A stretch of DNA of 64,000 nucleotides from contig NZ_FXAP01000001.1 in assembly GCF_900177615.1 (NCBI RefSeq), forward strand, positions 1,184,825 to 1,248,824, in the 5' to 3' direction. This document shows positions 1 through 11,650 of the stretch, in pieces. A program made the translations under genes and the position numbers. The notes under the pieces were generated by a model. It was not told where the DNA came from. It worked only from the letters and a program-made list of their open reading frames with translations, and did no database searches. The DNA comes from Plantibacter flavus (GTDB lineage Bacteria; Actinomycetota; Actinomycetes; Actinomycetales; Microbacteriaceae). The first letter of the stretch is position 1, and each line of letters opens with the position of its first letter.

Positions 1-1
1 G

Positions 2-205
2 AAGAAGAGCCCGACGCCGAACCTGCGTCGGGAGGGCATCGCCGCCGAGGGCGCGAACGACCTCGAGTCGATCATCGCCGACCTCAACGCCCAGATGCTG
101 GCCGCCGCGGCGGAACTCAAGTTCGAACTCGCCGGCCGTCTCCGCGACGAGGTCTCCGAGCTCAAGCAGGAACTCCGACAGATGGCCAAGGCCGGGCACA
201 TCTAG
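2..205 (+). CDS. uvrB: UvrB C-terminal fragment (excinuclease ABC subunit B)
   Basis: Only the last 67 codons are present; the start lies outside the window. The visible tail reads through a short UVR domain (about residues 20-60 of the fragment, with the pattern DLESIIADLNAQM followed by AAELKFELAGRLRDEV) and ends KAGHI. This helical hairpin of UvrB contacts the matching UVR motif of UvrC in the excinuclease. The identification is supported by uvrA and uvrC following immediately on the same strand. It is separated from uvrA by a 79-bp gap holding a terminator-like hairpin and a separate uvrA promoter, so uvrA need not be read from uvrB. Confidence 0.85.
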   Translation, partial: KKSPTPNLRREGIAAEGANDLESIIADLNAQMLAAAAELKFELAGRLRDEVSELKQELRQMAKAGHI

Positions 206-225
206 TCCGCCGCTTCGCTGAGAGC

Positions 226-271
226 GCAGTACCACAGACACCGCTCGGGAGTCCGGTGTCGGTGGTGCTGC
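226..271 (+). terminator. Hairpin after uvrB
   Basis: Arms 226-242 and 255-271 pair over 17 bp with one mismatch and one G-U pair around a 12-nt loop. There is no T-run, as is common for actinobacterial terminators. The right arm overlaps the upstream element of the uvrA promoter. Confidence 0.45.
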
Positions 272-278
272 GTAGACT
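256..278 (+). promoter_or_regulatory. uvrA promoter, PafBC/RecA-NDp type
   Basis: TGTCGGTG (257-264), exactly 8 nt, then TAGACT (273-278), and 6 nt later the GTG start of uvrA at 285. The mycobacterial LexA/RecA-independent damage promoter consensus, tTGTCRGTG-N8-TANNNT, is matched at all positions except the first weakly conserved T. The short gap to the start codon predicts a leaderless transcript. No LexA-type palindrome was seen here. Confidence 0.7.
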
Positions 279-284
279 CGAAGG

Positions 285-3176
285 GTGTCAATTGCCAAGG
301 TAGATCACCACTCCACGCTCAGCGTCCGCGGTGCCCGCGTCCACAATCTTCAGAACGTCGACCTCGAGATCCCTCGCGACTCGCTCGTCGTCTTCACGGG
401 TCTCTCGGGCTCGGGGAAGTCCTCACTCGCCTTCGACACGATCTTCGCCGAGGGCCAGCGACGCTACGTCGAGTCGCTCTCGGCGTACGCCCGCCAGTTC
501 CTCGGTCAGGTCGACCGCCCGGACGTCGACTTCATCGAGGGCCTGAGCCCCGCGGTCTCGATCGACCAGAAGTCCACGAACCGCAACCCCCGGTCGACCG
601 TCGGGACGATCACCGAGGTCTACGACTACATGCGGCTGCTCTGGGCGCGCATCGGCGTCCCGCACTGCCCGGTCTGCGGTGAGGTCATCCAGCGCCAGAC
701 GGTGCAGCAGATCGCCGACCAGCTGATGGAGCTCGAGGAGCGACGCCGCTACCAGATCGTCGCCCCCGTGGTGAGCCAGAAGAAGGGCGAGTTCGTCGAC
801 CTCTTCAAGGAGCTCTCGGCCAAGGGCTTCGCGCGCGCCATCGTCGACGGCGAGGCGATCCAGCTCGCGGAACCGCCGACCCTCAAGAAGCAGGTCAAGC
901 ACGACATCGCGGTCGTCGTCGACCGCCTCGTCGCCGGCCCCGAGATCCTCGGTCGCCTGACCGACTCCCTCGAGACGGCACTGCAGCTCACCGACGGTCT
1001 CGTGACGATCAACTTCGTCGACGAGGAGGGCGACGACGCCTGGCGCACCTTCTCCGAGAAGCTCTCCTGCCCGAACAACCACCCGCTGCAGCTGACCGAG
1101 ATCGAGCCGCGGACGTTCTCGTTCAACGCCCCGTTCGGTGCCTGCCCGGAGTGCTCGGGTCTCGGCACGCGCATGTCGGTCGACGCGGAGCTGCTCCTCG
1201 GCGACGAGGAACTCAGCATCAACGAGGGCGTCATCGTCCCGTGGACCACCCAGGGCAAGGGGCTCTACCAGTACTACGAGAAGCTGCTCGACGGGCTGGC
1301 CCGCGACCTCGGCTTCTCGCTCGACACCCCCTGGCGCGACCTGCCGGCCTCGGTCCAGGAAGCGGTGCTCCGCGGCGACAACTTCAAGGTCAAGGTCAAG
1401 TGGAAGAACCGCTTCGGCCGCGAGATGAGCTACTCCTCGGGCTTCGAGGGCGTCATCCCGTACATCGAGCGTCAGTACCTCCAGGCCGACACCGACAGTC
1501 AGCGCGTGCGCTGGTCCGAGTACCTGCGCGAAGTCCCATGCCAGGTCTGCGGCGGTCGTCGCCTCAAGCCCGAGGTCCTCTCCGTCCTGATCCACGAGCA
1601 CAACATCGCCGAGGTCGCCGAACTGAGCCTCTCCGACGCCCGCGCGTTCATGGACCGCCTTGAACTGAGCGACCGCGAGGCCCACATCGCCGCGCAGGTG
1701 CTGCGCGAGATCAAGGTCCGACTCGACTTCCTCATCCAGGTCGGACTCAACTACCTCGACCTGGCCCGGACCGCCGGCTCCCTCTCGGGCGGTGAGGCGC
1801 AGCGCATCCGCCTCGCGACGCAGATCGGCTCGGGACTCACCGGCGTGCTGTACGTCCTCGACGAACCGAGCATCGGCCTGCACCAGCGCGACAACCGCCG
1901 CCTCATCGAGACCCTCGTGGCTCTGCGCGACCTCGGCAACACGCTGATCGTCGTCGAGCACGACGAGGACACCATCCGCACCGCCGACTGGATCGTCGAC
2001 ATCGGTCCCGGCGCGGGCGTCAACGGCGGCCGTGTCGTGCACTCCGGATCGTACGAGGCGCTCGAGGCCAACACCGAGTCCCTCACCGGTGACTACCTCT
2101 CCGGCCGCAAGGCCATCGAGATCCCGGCGAAGCGTCGTCCGATCGACACGAAGCGTCAGATCCAGGTGATCGGAGCGCAGGCCAACAACCTGAAGAAGGT
2201 CAGCGCGGACTTCCCACTCGGAGTCCTCACCGCGGTCACCGGCGTGAGCGGCTCCGGGAAGTCCTCGCTCGTCAACGACGTCCTGTACCGGGTCCTGGCC
2301 AACAAGCTGAACGGCGCGCGCAAGCTGCCCGGCAAGCACACCAGGGTCACGGGTCTGGAGCACCTCGACAAGGTCGTCCACGTCGACCAGGCGCCCATCG
2401 GCCGTACCCCGCGCTCGAACCCCGCCACGTACACCGGCGTCTTCGACAAGATCCGGAACCTCTTCGCGGAGACGCAGGAGGCCAAGGTCCGCGGCTACCT
2501 CGCCGGTCGGTTCAGCTTCAACGTCAAGGGCGGCCGCTGTGAGGCCTGCTCGGGCGACGGCACGATCAAGATCGAGATGAACTTCCTGCCCGACGTCTAC
2601 GTCGCCTGCGAGGTGTGCGGGGGAGCGCGGTACAACCGCGACACCCTGACGATCCACTACAAGGGCAAGAACATCGCCGAGGTCCTCGACATGCCGATCG
2701 CCGAAGCCGCCGACTTCTTCGAGCCGATCTCCTCGATCCACCGGTTCCTGAAGACCCTCGTCGAGGTCGGCCTGGGCTACGTCCGTCTCGGCCAGAGCGC
2801 CACGACGCTGTCCGGCGGCGAGGCCCAGCGCGTCAAGCTCGCGACGGAGCTGCAGCGGCGGAGCAACGGGCGCAGTGTCTACGTCCTCGACGAGCCGACC
2901 ACGGGTCTGCACTTCGAAGACGTCCGGAAGCTGCTGCTCGTCCTCGGCGGGCTCGTCGACAAGGGCAACACGGTCATCGTGATCGAGCACAACCTCGATG
3001 TCATCAAGTCCGCCGACTGGCTCATCGACATGGGCCCGGAGGGTGGAGCCGGTGGCGGGACGGTCCTCGCCACCGGAACACCCGAGCACCTCGCGACGGT
3101 CCCCGGCAGCCACACGGGCTTCTTCCTGAACGAACTGTTCGAGGCAGAGGCCGGCGGCAGCCGCAAGGCGGGCTGA
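285..3176 (+). CDS. uvrA: UvrA, excinuclease ABC subunit A
   Basis: Damage-sensing ATPase of nucleotide excision repair; it loads UvrB at distorted DNA in the cytoplasm. The 963 aa match full length. There are two ABC modules: Walker [10 protein letters not shown] at residues 39-47 and GVSGSGKSS at about 653-661, each followed by an LSGGEAQR signature and a YVLDEP Walker B. Zinc CxxC pairs are visible (CPVC, CPEC, CQVC, CEAC/CEVC). The GTG start is chosen because translation from it gives the normal N-terminus and because a TANNNT box ends 6 nt before it. uvrC follows after 1 nt, so the two are co-transcribed and probably damage-induced together. Confidence 0.97.
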   Translation: MSIAKVDHHSTLSVRGARVHNLQNVDLEIPRDSLVVFTGLSGSGKSSLAFDTIFAEGQRRYVESLSAYARQFLGQVDRPDVDFIEGLSPAVSIDQKSTNRNPRSTVGTITEVYDYMRLLWARIGVPHCPVCGEVIQRQTVQQIADQLMELEERRRYQIVAPVVSQKKGEFVDLFKELSAKGFARAIVDGEAIQLAEPPTLKKQVKHDIAVVVDRLVAGPEILGRLTDSLETALQLTDGLVTINFVDEEGDDAWRTFSEKLSCPNNHPLQLTEIEPRTFSFNAPFGACPECSGLGTRMSVDAELLLGDEELSINEGVIVPWTTQGKGLYQYYEKLLDGLARDLGFSLDTPWRDLPASVQEAVLRGDNFKVKVKWKNRFGREMSYSSGFEGVIPYIERQYLQADTDSQRVRWSEYLREVPCQVCGGRRLKPEVLSVLIHEHNIAEVAELSLSDARAFMDRLELSDREAHIAAQVLREIKVRLDFLIQVGLNYLDLARTAGSLSGGEAQRIRLATQIGSGLTGVLYVLDEPSIGLHQRDNRRLIETLVALRDLGNTLIVVEHDEDTIRTADWIVDIGPGAGVNGGRVVHSGSYEALEANTESLTGDYLSGRKAIEIPAKRRPIDTKRQIQVIGAQANNLKKVSADFPLGVLTAVTGVSGSGKSSLVNDVLYRVLANKLNGARKLPGKHTRVTGLEHLDKVVHVDQAPIGRTPRSNPATYTGVFDKIRNLFAETQEAKVRGYLAGRFSFNVKGGRCEACSGDGTIKIEMNFLPDVYVACEVCGGARYNRDTLTIHYKGKNIAEVLDMPIAEAADFFEPISSIHRFLKTLVEVGLGYVRLGQSATTLSGGEAQRVKLATELQRRSNGRSVYVLDEPTTGLHFEDVRKLLLVLGGLVDKGNTVIVIEHNLDVIKSADWLIDMGPEGGAGGGTVLATGTPEHLATVPGSHTGFFLNELFEAEAGGSRKAG

Positions 3177-3177
3177 C

Positions 3178-5103
3178 GTGGCGGCCGTCCGCGGCGGAAG
3201 TGGTCTGGCGTACCGGCCGAAGGCGGGGGAGATCCCCACCATGCCCGGTGTGTACCGCTTCAGCGACGACTCGGGCCGGGTGCTCTACGTCGGCAAGGCG
3301 ATGAACCTCCGGGCGAGGCTCAGCAACTACTTCGCGCCCCTGCACACCCTCCACGAGCGCACGCGCCGCATGGTGACGACCGCGACCGGGGTCACCTGGA
3401 CGACGGTCGGCAGCGACGTCGAGGCGCTGCAGCTCGAGTACACGTGGATCAAGGAGTACGACCCGCCGTTCAACGTCAAGTTCCGAGACGACAAGTCGTA
3501 CCCGTACCTCGCGGTCACCCTCGGTGACGAGGCGCCGCGCGTCATGGTCACCCGGAACACCCGGATCCCGGGGGCCAAGTACTTCGGTCCGTACCCGAAG
3601 ATCTGGGCCGTCCACGACACGGTCGACCTCATGATCAAGGTCTTCCCGATCCGCACCTGCTCCGACTCGGCGTACAAGCGGGCCATGGCCTCGGGGAAGC
3701 CCTGCTTCCCCGGGCAGATCGGACGGTGCGGCGGCCCGTGCTCCGGCAAGGTCACCATCGAGGAACACCGCGCGATCGTCGACGACTTCGTCTCGTTCAT
3801 GGTCGGCAACGACCGCCGCTTCACGACGCGCATCACCGCCGACATGAAGGCCGCCGCGGCCCGCCAGGACTACGAGTCCGCCGCCGTCTACCGGGATCAG
3901 CTCCAGGCGCTCGACCAGGTGCTCGCGAAGAGCGCGGTCGTCCTGCGCGACGCCGTGGACGCCGACCTGTTCGGCATCGACCACGACGAGCTCGCCGCGT
4001 CGGTGCAGCAGTTCATCGTCCGTGGTGGCCGCATCCGCGGTGTGCGGTCGTGGACCGTCGACAAGGAGCTCGACATGTCGACCGCCGAGCTCGTCGACAG
4101 CGTCGTCCAACGGGTGTACGCCGCCGCGAGCGGGACCGAGGTCCCGCGAGAGGTACTCGTCCCGGAGCTGCCGGACGACGCCGAGAGCCTCGAGGACTGG
4201 CTGGCCGAGCGCCGCGGCTCGAAGGTCGCCCTCCGCGTCGCCCAGCGCGGCGAGAAGGCGACGCTCATGGAGACCGCGGTCGTCAACGCCAAGCAGGCCC
4301 TCATGCTCTACAAGACCCGGCGCAGCTCCGACTTCGTCGCCCGGACGCAGGCGCTCGAGGACATCCGCGATGCGCTCGGGATGCCCGAGGCGCCGCTGCG
4401 GATCGAGTGCTTCGACGTGTCTCATCTGAGCGGTACCAACATCGTGGCGTCGATGGTGGTCTTCGAGGACGGACTGTCCCGCAAGGACGAGTACCGCCGC
4501 TTCGGCGTCGCCGAGTCCACCGACGACACCGACTCGATCTACCAGGTCGTCTCCCGGCGACTCGCGCACCTCACGTCGTCCGAGCCCGTCGAGACGGTCG
4601 ACGAGACCACGCAGGAGCGCAAGCGCCGGAAGTTCACCTATCCGCCGCAGCTCCTCATCGTCGACGGCGGGCAACCGCAGGTCGCCGCTGCCGCGCGTGC
4701 ACTGGAGGAGTCCGGCCTGACCGGGATCACCCTGTGCGGACTGGCGAAGCGACTGGAGGAGATCTGGTTGCCCGACGACCCGTATCCGGTGATCCTGCCG
4801 CGGGGGAGCGAAGCCCTGTTCCTCCTCCAGCGGGTCCGCGACGAGGCGCACCGGTTCGCCATCAGTTTCCAGCGACAGAAGCGGAAGCGCGACATCTCGA
4901 CCGTCCTCGGCGAGATCCCGGGGCTCGGACCGGCGAAGGTCCGCGAGCTGCTCAAGCACTTCGGATCCGTCGCCCGCTTGAAGACCGCGACGCCGGCCGA
5001 GATCACCGAGGTCAAGGGTATCGGCGACAAACTGGCCGCCACGGTGCACGAGGCGTTGACCTCCGGCTCCGCACAGCCCTCGCAGGCCTCGCGGAATGGG
5101 TAG
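3178..5103 (+). CDS. uvrC: UvrC, excinuclease ABC subunit C
   Basis: Dual-incision nuclease of nucleotide excision repair. The 641 aa show an N-terminal GIY-YIG nuclease ([20 protein letters not shown], residues about 21-40), a central UVR motif, an RNase H-like endonuclease domain ([22 protein letters not shown]) and C-terminal helix-hairpin-helix motifs ([13 protein letters not shown] and [13 protein letters not shown]). It starts with GTG one base after the uvrA stop, so translation is probably coupled. In mycobacteria uvrC heads the uvrC-rapZ-whiA block; here uvrA also joins it. Confidence 0.97.
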   Translation: MAAVRGGSGLAYRPKAGEIPTMPGVYRFSDDSGRVLYVGKAMNLRARLSNYFAPLHTLHERTRRMVTTATGVTWTTVGSDVEALQLEYTWIKEYDPPFNVKFRDDKSYPYLAVTLGDEAPRVMVTRNTRIPGAKYFGPYPKIWAVHDTVDLMIKVFPIRTCSDSAYKRAMASGKPCFPGQIGRCGGPCSGKVTIEEHRAIVDDFVSFMVGNDRRFTTRITADMKAAAARQDYESAAVYRDQLQALDQVLAKSAVVLRDAVDADLFGIDHDELAASVQQFIVRGGRIRGVRSWTVDKELDMSTAELVDSVVQRVYAAASGTEVPREVLVPELPDDAESLEDWLAERRGSKVALRVAQRGEKATLMETAVVNAKQALMLYKTRRSSDFVARTQALEDIRDALGMPEAPLRIECFDVSHLSGTNIVASMVVFEDGLSRKDEYRRFGVAESTDDTDSIYQVVSRRLAHLTSSEPVETVDETTQERKRRKFTYPPQLLIVDGGQPQVAAAARALEESGLTGITLCGLAKRLEEIWLPDDPYPVILPRGSEALFLLQRVRDEAHRFAISFQRQKRKRDISTVLGEIPGLGPAKVRELLKHFGSVARLKTATPAEITEVKGIGDKLAATVHEALTSGSAQPSQASRNG

Positions 5104-5131
5104 GCTGGGACTTCAGACCTTCGAGGAAAGC

Positions 5132-6019
5132 GTGTCGATGACCCCGGGCCAGCCGCAGCACCAGCAGGAAGTCCTCATCGTCACGGGGATGTCCGGCGCC
5201 GGACGCTCCACCGTCGCGAACGCGCTGGAGGATCTCGGCTGGTACGTCGTCGACAACCTGCCCCCGCAGATGCTCCGTCCCCTCGTCGACCTCGCCGAGC
5301 GCGCCGGATCACGTCTGCCGCGGATCGCCGCGGTGGTCGACGTCCGCGGCCGCGACTTCTTCAGCGAGCTGCAGGAGATCGTGCCGGCGCTCCGGGGCGG
5401 GACGCACCTCCGCATGATCTTCCTGGAGGCGACCGACGCGGCGCTCGTCCGCCGGTTCGAGGCCGTCCGCAGGCCGCACCCGCTGCAGGGCGAGGGAACG
5501 ATCCTCGACGGCATCGTGGCGGAGCGTCACCGACTGAGCGAGATCCGCGAGTCGAGCGATGTCATCATCGACACGAGCGACCTCAACATCCACCAGCTCG
5601 CCACGACCACGCGTGAGCTCTTCGCCGGCGCGGAGACACCGGGTGTCCAGGTCACCGTGCTGAGCTTCGGGTTCAAGTACGGCCTGCCGCCTGATGCGGA
5701 CCTCGTCGCCGACATGCGGTTCCTCCCGAACCCGTTCTGGGTCCCGGAGTTGCGTGCGTTGAGCGGTCAGGACCCCGAGGTCAGTGAGTACGTACTCTCG
5801 CAGACCGGAGCCGCCGAGTTCCTGGAGAGCTACGCCCACGCCCTCGAACCCGTCCTCGCCGGGTACCAGCGCGAGAACAAGCGTCACGTCACCATCGCCG
5901 TCGGCTGCACGGGGGGCAAGCACCGCTCGGTCGCGGTCGCCCTCGAACTCGCCGACCGGCTGCGGAACCAGTCCGGCGTCGCCGTGCACGTCCGGCACCG
6001 AGACCTCGGGCGCGAATGA
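5132..6019 (+). CDS. rapZ: RapZ-family nucleotide-binding protein (YvcJ-like)
   Basis: P-loop protein of the RapZ/YvcJ family. In E. coli RapZ is an RNase adapter controlling GlmZ/GlmY small RNAs, but in Gram-positive bacteria the role is less clear. Walker [10 protein letters not shown] is at residues 19-27, with Arg in place of the usual Lys. The C-terminal domain carries [17 protein letters not shown] and [12 protein letters not shown], typical of the family. The 295-aa start at GTG 5132 follows GAGGAAAG with 5-nt spacing; ATG 5138 is an alternative, and a frame from ATG 5096 overlapping uvrC by 8 nt is less likely. whiA follows, as in other actinobacteria and firmicutes. Confidence 0.9.
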   Translation: MSMTPGQPQHQQEVLIVTGMSGAGRSTVANALEDLGWYVVDNLPPQMLRPLVDLAERAGSRLPRIAAVVDVRGRDFFSELQEIVPALRGGTHLRMIFLEATDAALVRRFEAVRRPHPLQGEGTILDGIVAERHRLSEIRESSDVIIDTSDLNIHQLATTTRELFAGAETPGVQVTVLSFGFKYGLPPDADLVADMRFLPNPFWVPELRALSGQDPEVSEYVLSQTGAAEFLESYAHALEPVLAGYQRENKRHVTIAVGCTGGKHRSVAVALELADRLRNQSGVAVHVRHRDLGRE

Positions 6020-6143
6020 CGCCCACGGGCCCGACGCAGCCGCGGCGGAGCCCGAACGGTCCGAGGCACCACGCCTCCGGATCGCGAACATGCAGGATCG
6101 ACGCCGCACTCCGACGGCGCGATCACGACAGATAGGAACCACC

Positions 6144-7121
6144 GTGGCCCTCACCGCCGACGTCAAGAACGAACTGGCGCTCGTCCGCGAGACCCGCAAC
6201 TCGGTCCGAGCGGCCGAACTCGCGTCCTTGCTTCGCTTCTCCGGCGGACTCCACACGATCTCCGGACGCGTGGCGATCGAAGCCGAACTCGACAGTCCGA
6301 CCCTCGCCCAGCGGGTGCGTCGCGACATCGGCGAGCTCTACGGGATCCGCAGCGAGATCCTGGTGCAGAACCCCGGTAGCTCGGGCAAACCGAGCCTGTT
6401 CGTGGTGCGCGTCATCGAGGGCGGGGAGACCCTCGCCCGGCAGACCGGACTCCTCGACGCCCGACGGCGTGCGGTCCGCGGGCTGCCGAACCGGCTGACC
6501 ACCGGGTCGCGCGACGAACTCGCCGCCGTCTGGCGGGGGGCGTTCCTCGCGACCGGGTCCCTGACCGACCCCGGCCGGTCTGCGTCACTCGACGTCGTGT
6601 GCCCCGGCAACGAGTCCGCGATGGCGCTCGTCGGTGCCGCGGGCCGCATCGGTGTCTCCGCGAAGGCACGTGAGGTCCGCGGCATCCATCGTGTCGTCAT
6701 CCGCGAGGGCGACGCGATCAGCGGCATGCTGTCGCTCATGGGTGCCACCGGCACCGTCACCTCCTGGGAGGAGATGCGACAGCGCAAGGAGGTCCGGGCG
6801 ACCGCGAACCGCCTCGTCAACTTCGACGACGCCAACCTGCGCCGCTCCGCCCAGGCTGCCGTGGCGGCCTGCGCGCGCGTCGAGCGCGCCCTGGAGATCC
6901 TGGGCGACGAGGTGCCCGACCACCTGCAGTACGCCGGCGCCCTGCGCCTCGACCACCGTGAGGCCAGCCTCGACGAACTGGGCCACTTCGCCGACCCTCC
7001 GATGACGAAGGACGCCATCGCCGGCCGCATCCGGCGCCTGCTCGCCATGGCGGACAAGCACGCGAGCGATCTCGGCATCCCAGGCACGGACGCCAACCTC
7101 CCGGCGGATTACGAGGACTGA
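6144..7121 (+). CDS. whiA: WhiA, DNA-binding protein WhiA
   Basis: Transcription factor combining a degenerate LAGLIDADG homing-endonuclease fold (N-terminal, no nuclease activity known) with a C-terminal helix-turn-helix. In Streptomyces it acts with WhiB on sporulation septation genes, and in non-sporulating actinobacteria it affects division. The 325 aa begin [12 protein letters not shown] and end with a helical region ([14 protein letters not shown]). GTG 6144 is chosen because AGGA lies 7-10 nt upstream and the N-terminus fits the family; the frame stays open far upstream through rapZ, which is a GC-rich artefact. Confidence 0.93.
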   Translation: MALTADVKNELALVRETRNSVRAAELASLLRFSGGLHTISGRVAIEAELDSPTLAQRVRRDIGELYGIRSEILVQNPGSSGKPSLFVVRVIEGGETLARQTGLLDARRRAVRGLPNRLTTGSRDELAAVWRGAFLATGSLTDPGRSASLDVVCPGNESAMALVGAAGRIGVSAKAREVRGIHRVVIREGDAISGMLSLMGATGTVTSWEEMRQRKEVRATANRLVNFDDANLRRSAQAAVAACARVERALEILGDEVPDHLQYAGALRLDHREASLDELGHFADPPMTKDAIAGRIRRLLAMADKHASDLGIPGTDANLPADYED

Positions 7122-7207
7122 AGCAGCTCGTGAATCCTCGCCGACCCGGCATCGTCGCGGTTCGTCATGCTGGGAACAAGCCCCGACTCCCGACGGTTGC
7201 CGCTCAC

Positions 7208-7213
7208 TAGACT
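7208..7213 (+). promoter_or_regulatory. Candidate -10 box of sodA
   Basis: TAGACT lies 63 nt before the sodA start, predicting a leader of roughly 57 nt that ends in a good GAGGAG ribosome site. No clear -35 was seen. Confidence 0.4.
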
Positions 7214-7276
7214 GGGTGATGACGCTCAGAGCCGTGTGCAGACAGCGCACGGGACAACACGAGGAGATCACGAAGA

Positions 7277-7903
7277 ATGGCTGTTTACTCACTGCCCGAA
7301 TTGCCGTACGACTACAGTGCGCTCGAGCCGCACATCAGTGCGACCATCACCGAGCTCCACCACGACAAGCACCACGCCACCTACGTGGCCGGTGCGAACA
7401 CGGCCCTCGAGAAGCTCGCTGAGGCCCGCGACGCCAACGACTTCACGAACGTCAACAAGCTCGAGAAGGACCTCGCGTTCAACCTCGGCGGCCACGTCAA
7501 CCACACCATCTGGTGGAACAACCTCTCCCCGGACGGCGGCGACAAGCCGACCGGCGAGCTCGAGTCCGCCGTCGGCGAGTACTTCGGCAGCTTCGACAAG
7601 TTCCAGGCGCACTTCACCGCCGCTGCGCTCGGCGTGCAGGGTTCCGGATGGGCCGCGCTCACCTGGGACACCCTCGGTCAGCGCATCAACATCCAGCAGT
7701 TCTTCGACCAGCAGGGCAACTTCCCGGCCGGCACCGTCCCGCTGCTGCTGCTCGACGTCTGGGAGCACGCCTACTACCTGGACTACAAGAACGTCCGCGC
7801 CGACTACGTCAAGGCGTTCTGGAACATCGTCAACTGGGCCGACGTCCAGGCACGCTTCGAGGTCGCGCGCAAGCAGACCAACGGCCTGCTGGTACTGTCG
7901 TAG
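7277..7903 (+). CDS. sodA: Superoxide dismutase (Fe/Mn family)
   Basis: Converts superoxide to hydrogen peroxide and oxygen. The 208 aa are full length. The metal-ligand regions are visible: His28 in [12 protein letters not shown], His in [10 protein letters not shown], and Asp plus His in [15 protein letters not shown]. No signal peptide, so cytosolic. ATG 7277 is preceded by GAGGAG and opens with the family N-terminus [15 protein letters not shown]. Metal choice (Mn versus Fe) cannot be decided by eye; the sequence looks like the actinobacterial Mn or cambialistic group. It has its own promoter and terminator. Confidence 0.95.
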   Translation: MAVYSLPELPYDYSALEPHISATITELHHDKHHATYVAGANTALEKLAEARDANDFTNVNKLEKDLAFNLGGHVNHTIWWNNLSPDGGDKPTGELESAVGEYFGSFDKFQAHFTAAALGVQGSGWAALTWDTLGQRINIQQFFDQQGNFPAGTVPLLLLDVWEHAYYLDYKNVRADYVKAFWNIVNWADVQARFEVARKQTNGLLVLS

Positions 7904-7907
7904 TTGA

Positions 7908-9035
<1,128 letters not shown>

Positions 9036-9087
9036 CCAATCGGCTGTCTGCCGCACTCCTCACCCGAGCAGCCAGACACCGTATGGT

Positions 9088-9128
9088 CCGAACGGGCGTC
9101 CTGAATCATCTTCAGGGCGCCCGTTCGG
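9088..9128 (+). terminator. Terminator between gap and pgk
   Basis: 18-bp stem (9088-9105 with 9111-9128) containing one G-U pair, loop TCATC. Strong GC-rich hairpin 52 bp after gap. Confidence 0.75.
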
Positions 9129-9171
9129 CTTCGTCGGTGGTCGTGGCTCAGCGCAGAGAAAGACCCTCCTC

Positions 9172-10389
9172 ATGACCCTCCGCACCCTCGACTCGCTGGG
9201 CGACCTCAGCGGTCGCCGAGCCGTCGTCCGCCTCGACCTCAACGTCCCGCTGAAGGACGGCGTCATCACCGACGACGGCCGCATCCGCGCGGCACTCCCC
9301 ACCCTCAACGCGCTCATCAACCAGGGTGCGCGTGTCGTCATCGTCTCGCACCTCGGCCGCCCCGACGGCACACCCGACGCGAAGTACAGCCTTGCGCCCG
9401 TCGCGCAGCGGTTGTCCGAACTCCTCGGCAAGCCCGTGACCTTCGCCGCCGACACCGTCGGCAGCGCCGCGACCGACGCCGTCGCCGCGCAGACCGACGG
9501 CGACGTCGTCCTGCTCGAGAACCTGCGCTTCAACTCCGCCGAGACCAGCAAGGACGCCGGCGAACGTGAGGCGTTCGCCGCCAAGCTCGCCGCTTTCGGC
9601 GACGTCGTCGTCTCCGACGGCTTCGGTGTCGTCCACCGGAAGCAGGCGAGCGTGTACGAGCTCGCGAAGCTGCTCCCGAGCGCTGCCGGGCTGCTCATCG
9701 CCGCCGAGCTCGAGGTCCTCGACCGCCTCACCGAGACCCCGGAGCGCCCCTACACGGTCGTCCTCGGCGGCTCGAAGGTCTCCGACAAGCTGGGCGTCAT
9801 CGGACACCTGCTGCCGCGCGTCGACTCGCTGCTCATCGGCGGCGGCATGCTGTTCACCTTCCTCGCCGCCCAGGGGCACGCCGTCGGTTCGAGCCTGCTC
9901 GAAGCTGACCAGATCGAGACCGTCCGCGGGTACCTCGCGAAGGCCGACGAGCTCGGCGTGACGATCGTCCTGCCGACCGACGTCGTCGTCGCCTCGGCGT
10001 TCGGTGCCGACGCCGAGCATGTCGTGCGCCCTGCCGACGCCATCGAGGACACCCCGTTCGGTGCCTCAGGACTCGGACTCGACATCGGACCGGACACGGC
10101 TGCAGCGTTCGCCGAGATCGTCGCCGCGTCCAAGACGGTGTTCTGGAACGGCCCGATGGGCGTGTTCGAACTCGCGCCCTTCGCCGCCGGTACGCGCGCG
10201 GTCGCTGAAGCACTCACCCGCACGGACGGCCTGAGCGTCGTCGGTGGCGGTGACTCGGCCGCAGCGGTTCGTGCGCTCGGCTTCGATGATGACCAGTTCG
10301 GTCACATCTCAACTGGTGGCGGCGCCAGCCTCGAGTTCCTCGAGGGCAAGCGTCTGCCTGGACTGGAGGTCCTCGGATGGCAGCAGTAA
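9172..10389 (+). CDS. pgk: Phosphoglycerate kinase
   Basis: Transfers phosphate from 1,3-bisphosphoglycerate to ADP. The 405 aa match the family. The N-terminal signature VVRLDLNVPLKDG, the substrate-binding SHLGRPDG and the C-terminal nucleotide site FWNGPMGVFE with VGGGDSAAAV are all present. ATG 9172 gives a normal N-terminus (MTLRTLDSLGDLSGRRA). Its last 13 bases overlap tpiA, whose ribosome site lies inside pgk, so the two are translationally coupled. Confidence 0.97.
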   Translation: MTLRTLDSLGDLSGRRAVVRLDLNVPLKDGVITDDGRIRAALPTLNALINQGARVVIVSHLGRPDGTPDAKYSLAPVAQRLSELLGKPVTFAADTVGSAATDAVAAQTDGDVVLLENLRFNSAETSKDAGEREAFAAKLAAFGDVVVSDGFGVVHRKQASVYELAKLLPSAAGLLIAAELEVLDRLTETPERPYTVVLGGSKVSDKLGVIGHLLPRVDSLLIGGGMLFTFLAAQGHAVGSSLLEADQIETVRGYLAKADELGVTIVLPTDVVVASAFGADAEHVVRPADAIEDTPFGASGLGLDIGPDTAAAFAEIVAASKTVFWNGPMGVFELAPFAAGTRAVAEALTRTDGLSVVGGGDSAAAVRALGFDDDQFGHISTGGGASLEFLEGKRLPGLEVLGWQQ

Positions 10390-11180
10390 CCCCCGGGCAC
10401 ACGCGTGTGCCCCTGATCGCCGGCAACTGGAAGCTCAACCTGGACCACCTCCAGGCGATCGCCCTCGTCCAGAAGCTCGATTGGACGCTCAAGGACGGCA
10501 AGCACGACTACGCCGACGCCGAAGTGGCCATCTTCCCGCCGTTCACGGACCTCCGCTCGGTCCAGACGATCGTCGCCGCCGACAAGCTCAAGCTGGCCTA
10601 CGGCGCGCAGGACCTGTCGCAGCATGACTCGGGCGCCTACACCGGTGAGATCTCCGGAGCGTTCCTCGCGAAGCTCGACTGCCGCTACGTGCTCGTCGGA
10701 CACTCCGAGCGCCGCACGCTGCACAACGAGACCGACGAGGTCGTCCAAGCGAAGACGGCCGCAGCCGTGCGACACGGCCTCGTCCCCGTCATCTGCATCG
10801 GCGAGACCGCCGAAGACCTCGAGGAACACGGCCCGTCGGCCGTCCCAGTGGCGCAGCTCAAGGCAGCCATCGACGGACTCGCACCGGACGCGGACATCGT
10901 CGTGGCCTACGAGCCGGTGTGGGCCATCGGTTCCGGTCAGGCGGCGACGCCCGACCAGGCGCAGCAGGTCGCAGCCGCTCTCCGCAGCACGCTCGCCGAG
11001 GTCCTCGGCGACGAGGCGGCACAGCGCACGCGGATCCTCTACGGCGGTTCGGTGAAGGCCTCGAACATCGCCGGCTTCATGCGCGAACCAGACGTCGACG
11101 GAGCCCTCGTCGGTGGTGCGAGCCTGCTCGCCGACGAGTTCGCCGGGATCGCCCGCTTCTCGCAGCACGTCGGACTCTGA
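10377..11180 (+). CDS. tpiA: Triosephosphate isomerase
   Basis: Interconverts dihydroxyacetone phosphate and glyceraldehyde 3-phosphate. The 267 aa include the catalytic His109 in VLVGHSERR and Glu179 in AYEPVWAIGSG, and the phosphate loop YGGSVKASN. The start inside pgk is supported by a perfect GGAGGT (10365-10370) six bases before ATG 10377. Transcription probably ends at the strong hairpin 11207-11246. Confidence 0.97.
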   Translation: MAAVTPGHTRVPLIAGNWKLNLDHLQAIALVQKLDWTLKDGKHDYADAEVAIFPPFTDLRSVQTIVAADKLKLAYGAQDLSQHDSGAYTGEISGAFLAKLDCRYVLVGHSERRTLHNETDEVVQAKTAAAVRHGLVPVICIGETAEDLEEHGPSAVPVAQLKAAIDGLAPDADIVVAYEPVWAIGSGQAATPDQAQQVAAALRSTLAEVLGDEAAQRTRILYGGSVKASNIAGFMREPDVDGALVGGASLLADEFAGIARFSQHVGL

Positions 11181-11206
11181 CCGACCTGCTGCACCAGCAG
11201 CACCGA

Positions 11207-11246
11207 CACGGCTCGGCCCGCGGCACCAGCCGCGGGCCGAGCCGTG
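11207..11246 (+). terminator. Terminator after tpiA
   Basis: Perfect 17-bp GC-rich stem (11207-11223 with 11230-11246), loop CACCAG, 26 bp after tpiA. Confidence 0.8.
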
Positions 11247-11264
11247 TCCGCTGAACCGTCGAGG

Positions 11265-11270
11265 TATACT
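11265..11270 (+). promoter_or_regulatory. Candidate -10 box of secG
   Basis: TATACT 45 nt upstream of the secG GTG and just after the tpiA terminator, so secG appears to have its own promoter. Confidence 0.5.
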
Positions 11271-11315
11271 GGACGGCGGTTCAGCCCCTCTGAACGCGAA
11301 TGCGAAAGGTCTCAC

Positions 11316-11564
11316 GTGGAGATTCTCCAGGTCATCCTGCAGGTGCTGCTCGGCATCACCAGCCTCCTGCTCACCTTCCTGATCCTGCTGCACAAGGGCC
11401 GCGGCGGCGGTCTGTCCGACATGTTCGGCGGCGGCTCCTCCAGCAACCTCGGTTCGTCAGGGGTCGCCGAGCGCAACCTCAACCGCTTCACCGTCATCCT
11501 CGGCCTGACCTGGGGTGCCTGCATCGTCGTGATCGGGCTCCTGACGAAGTTCGCCGCCGCCTAG
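11316..11564 (+). CDS. secG: SecG, preprotein translocase subunit
   Basis: Small membrane subunit of the SecYEG translocon. The 82 aa have two hydrophobic segments, LQVILQVLLGITSLLLTFLI near the N-terminus and FTVILGLTWGACIVVIGLL near the C-terminus, joined by the conserved loop HKGRGGGLSDMFGGG. GTG 11316 is preferred over the in-frame GTG at 11244, which lies in the tpiA terminator. Placement after tpiA is conserved in actinobacteria. Confidence 0.93.
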   Translation: MEILQVILQVLLGITSLLLTFLILLHKGRGGGLSDMFGGGSSSNLGSSGVAERNLNRFTVILGLTWGACIVVIGLLTKFAAA

Positions 11565-11650
11565 ACCGGCCGCGAAGCCCCGATCCCGGGGACGCAACTC
11601 GACGCACCACACCCGAACCACTCTCGACAGTACGAGAAAGAGGAAACACC

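Noticed and set aside
423-3242. Very long open frame on the minus strand opposite uvrA (939 codons)
   Set aside because: Shadow of a high-GC gene with strong third-position bias; composition is Asp/Val/Arg/Leu-rich without domain motifs, and uvrA is certain.
7216-7422. Short frame beginning just after TAGACT upstream of sodA
   Set aside because: It runs into sodA in another frame and its product looks random; the -10 box is better read as the sodA promoter.
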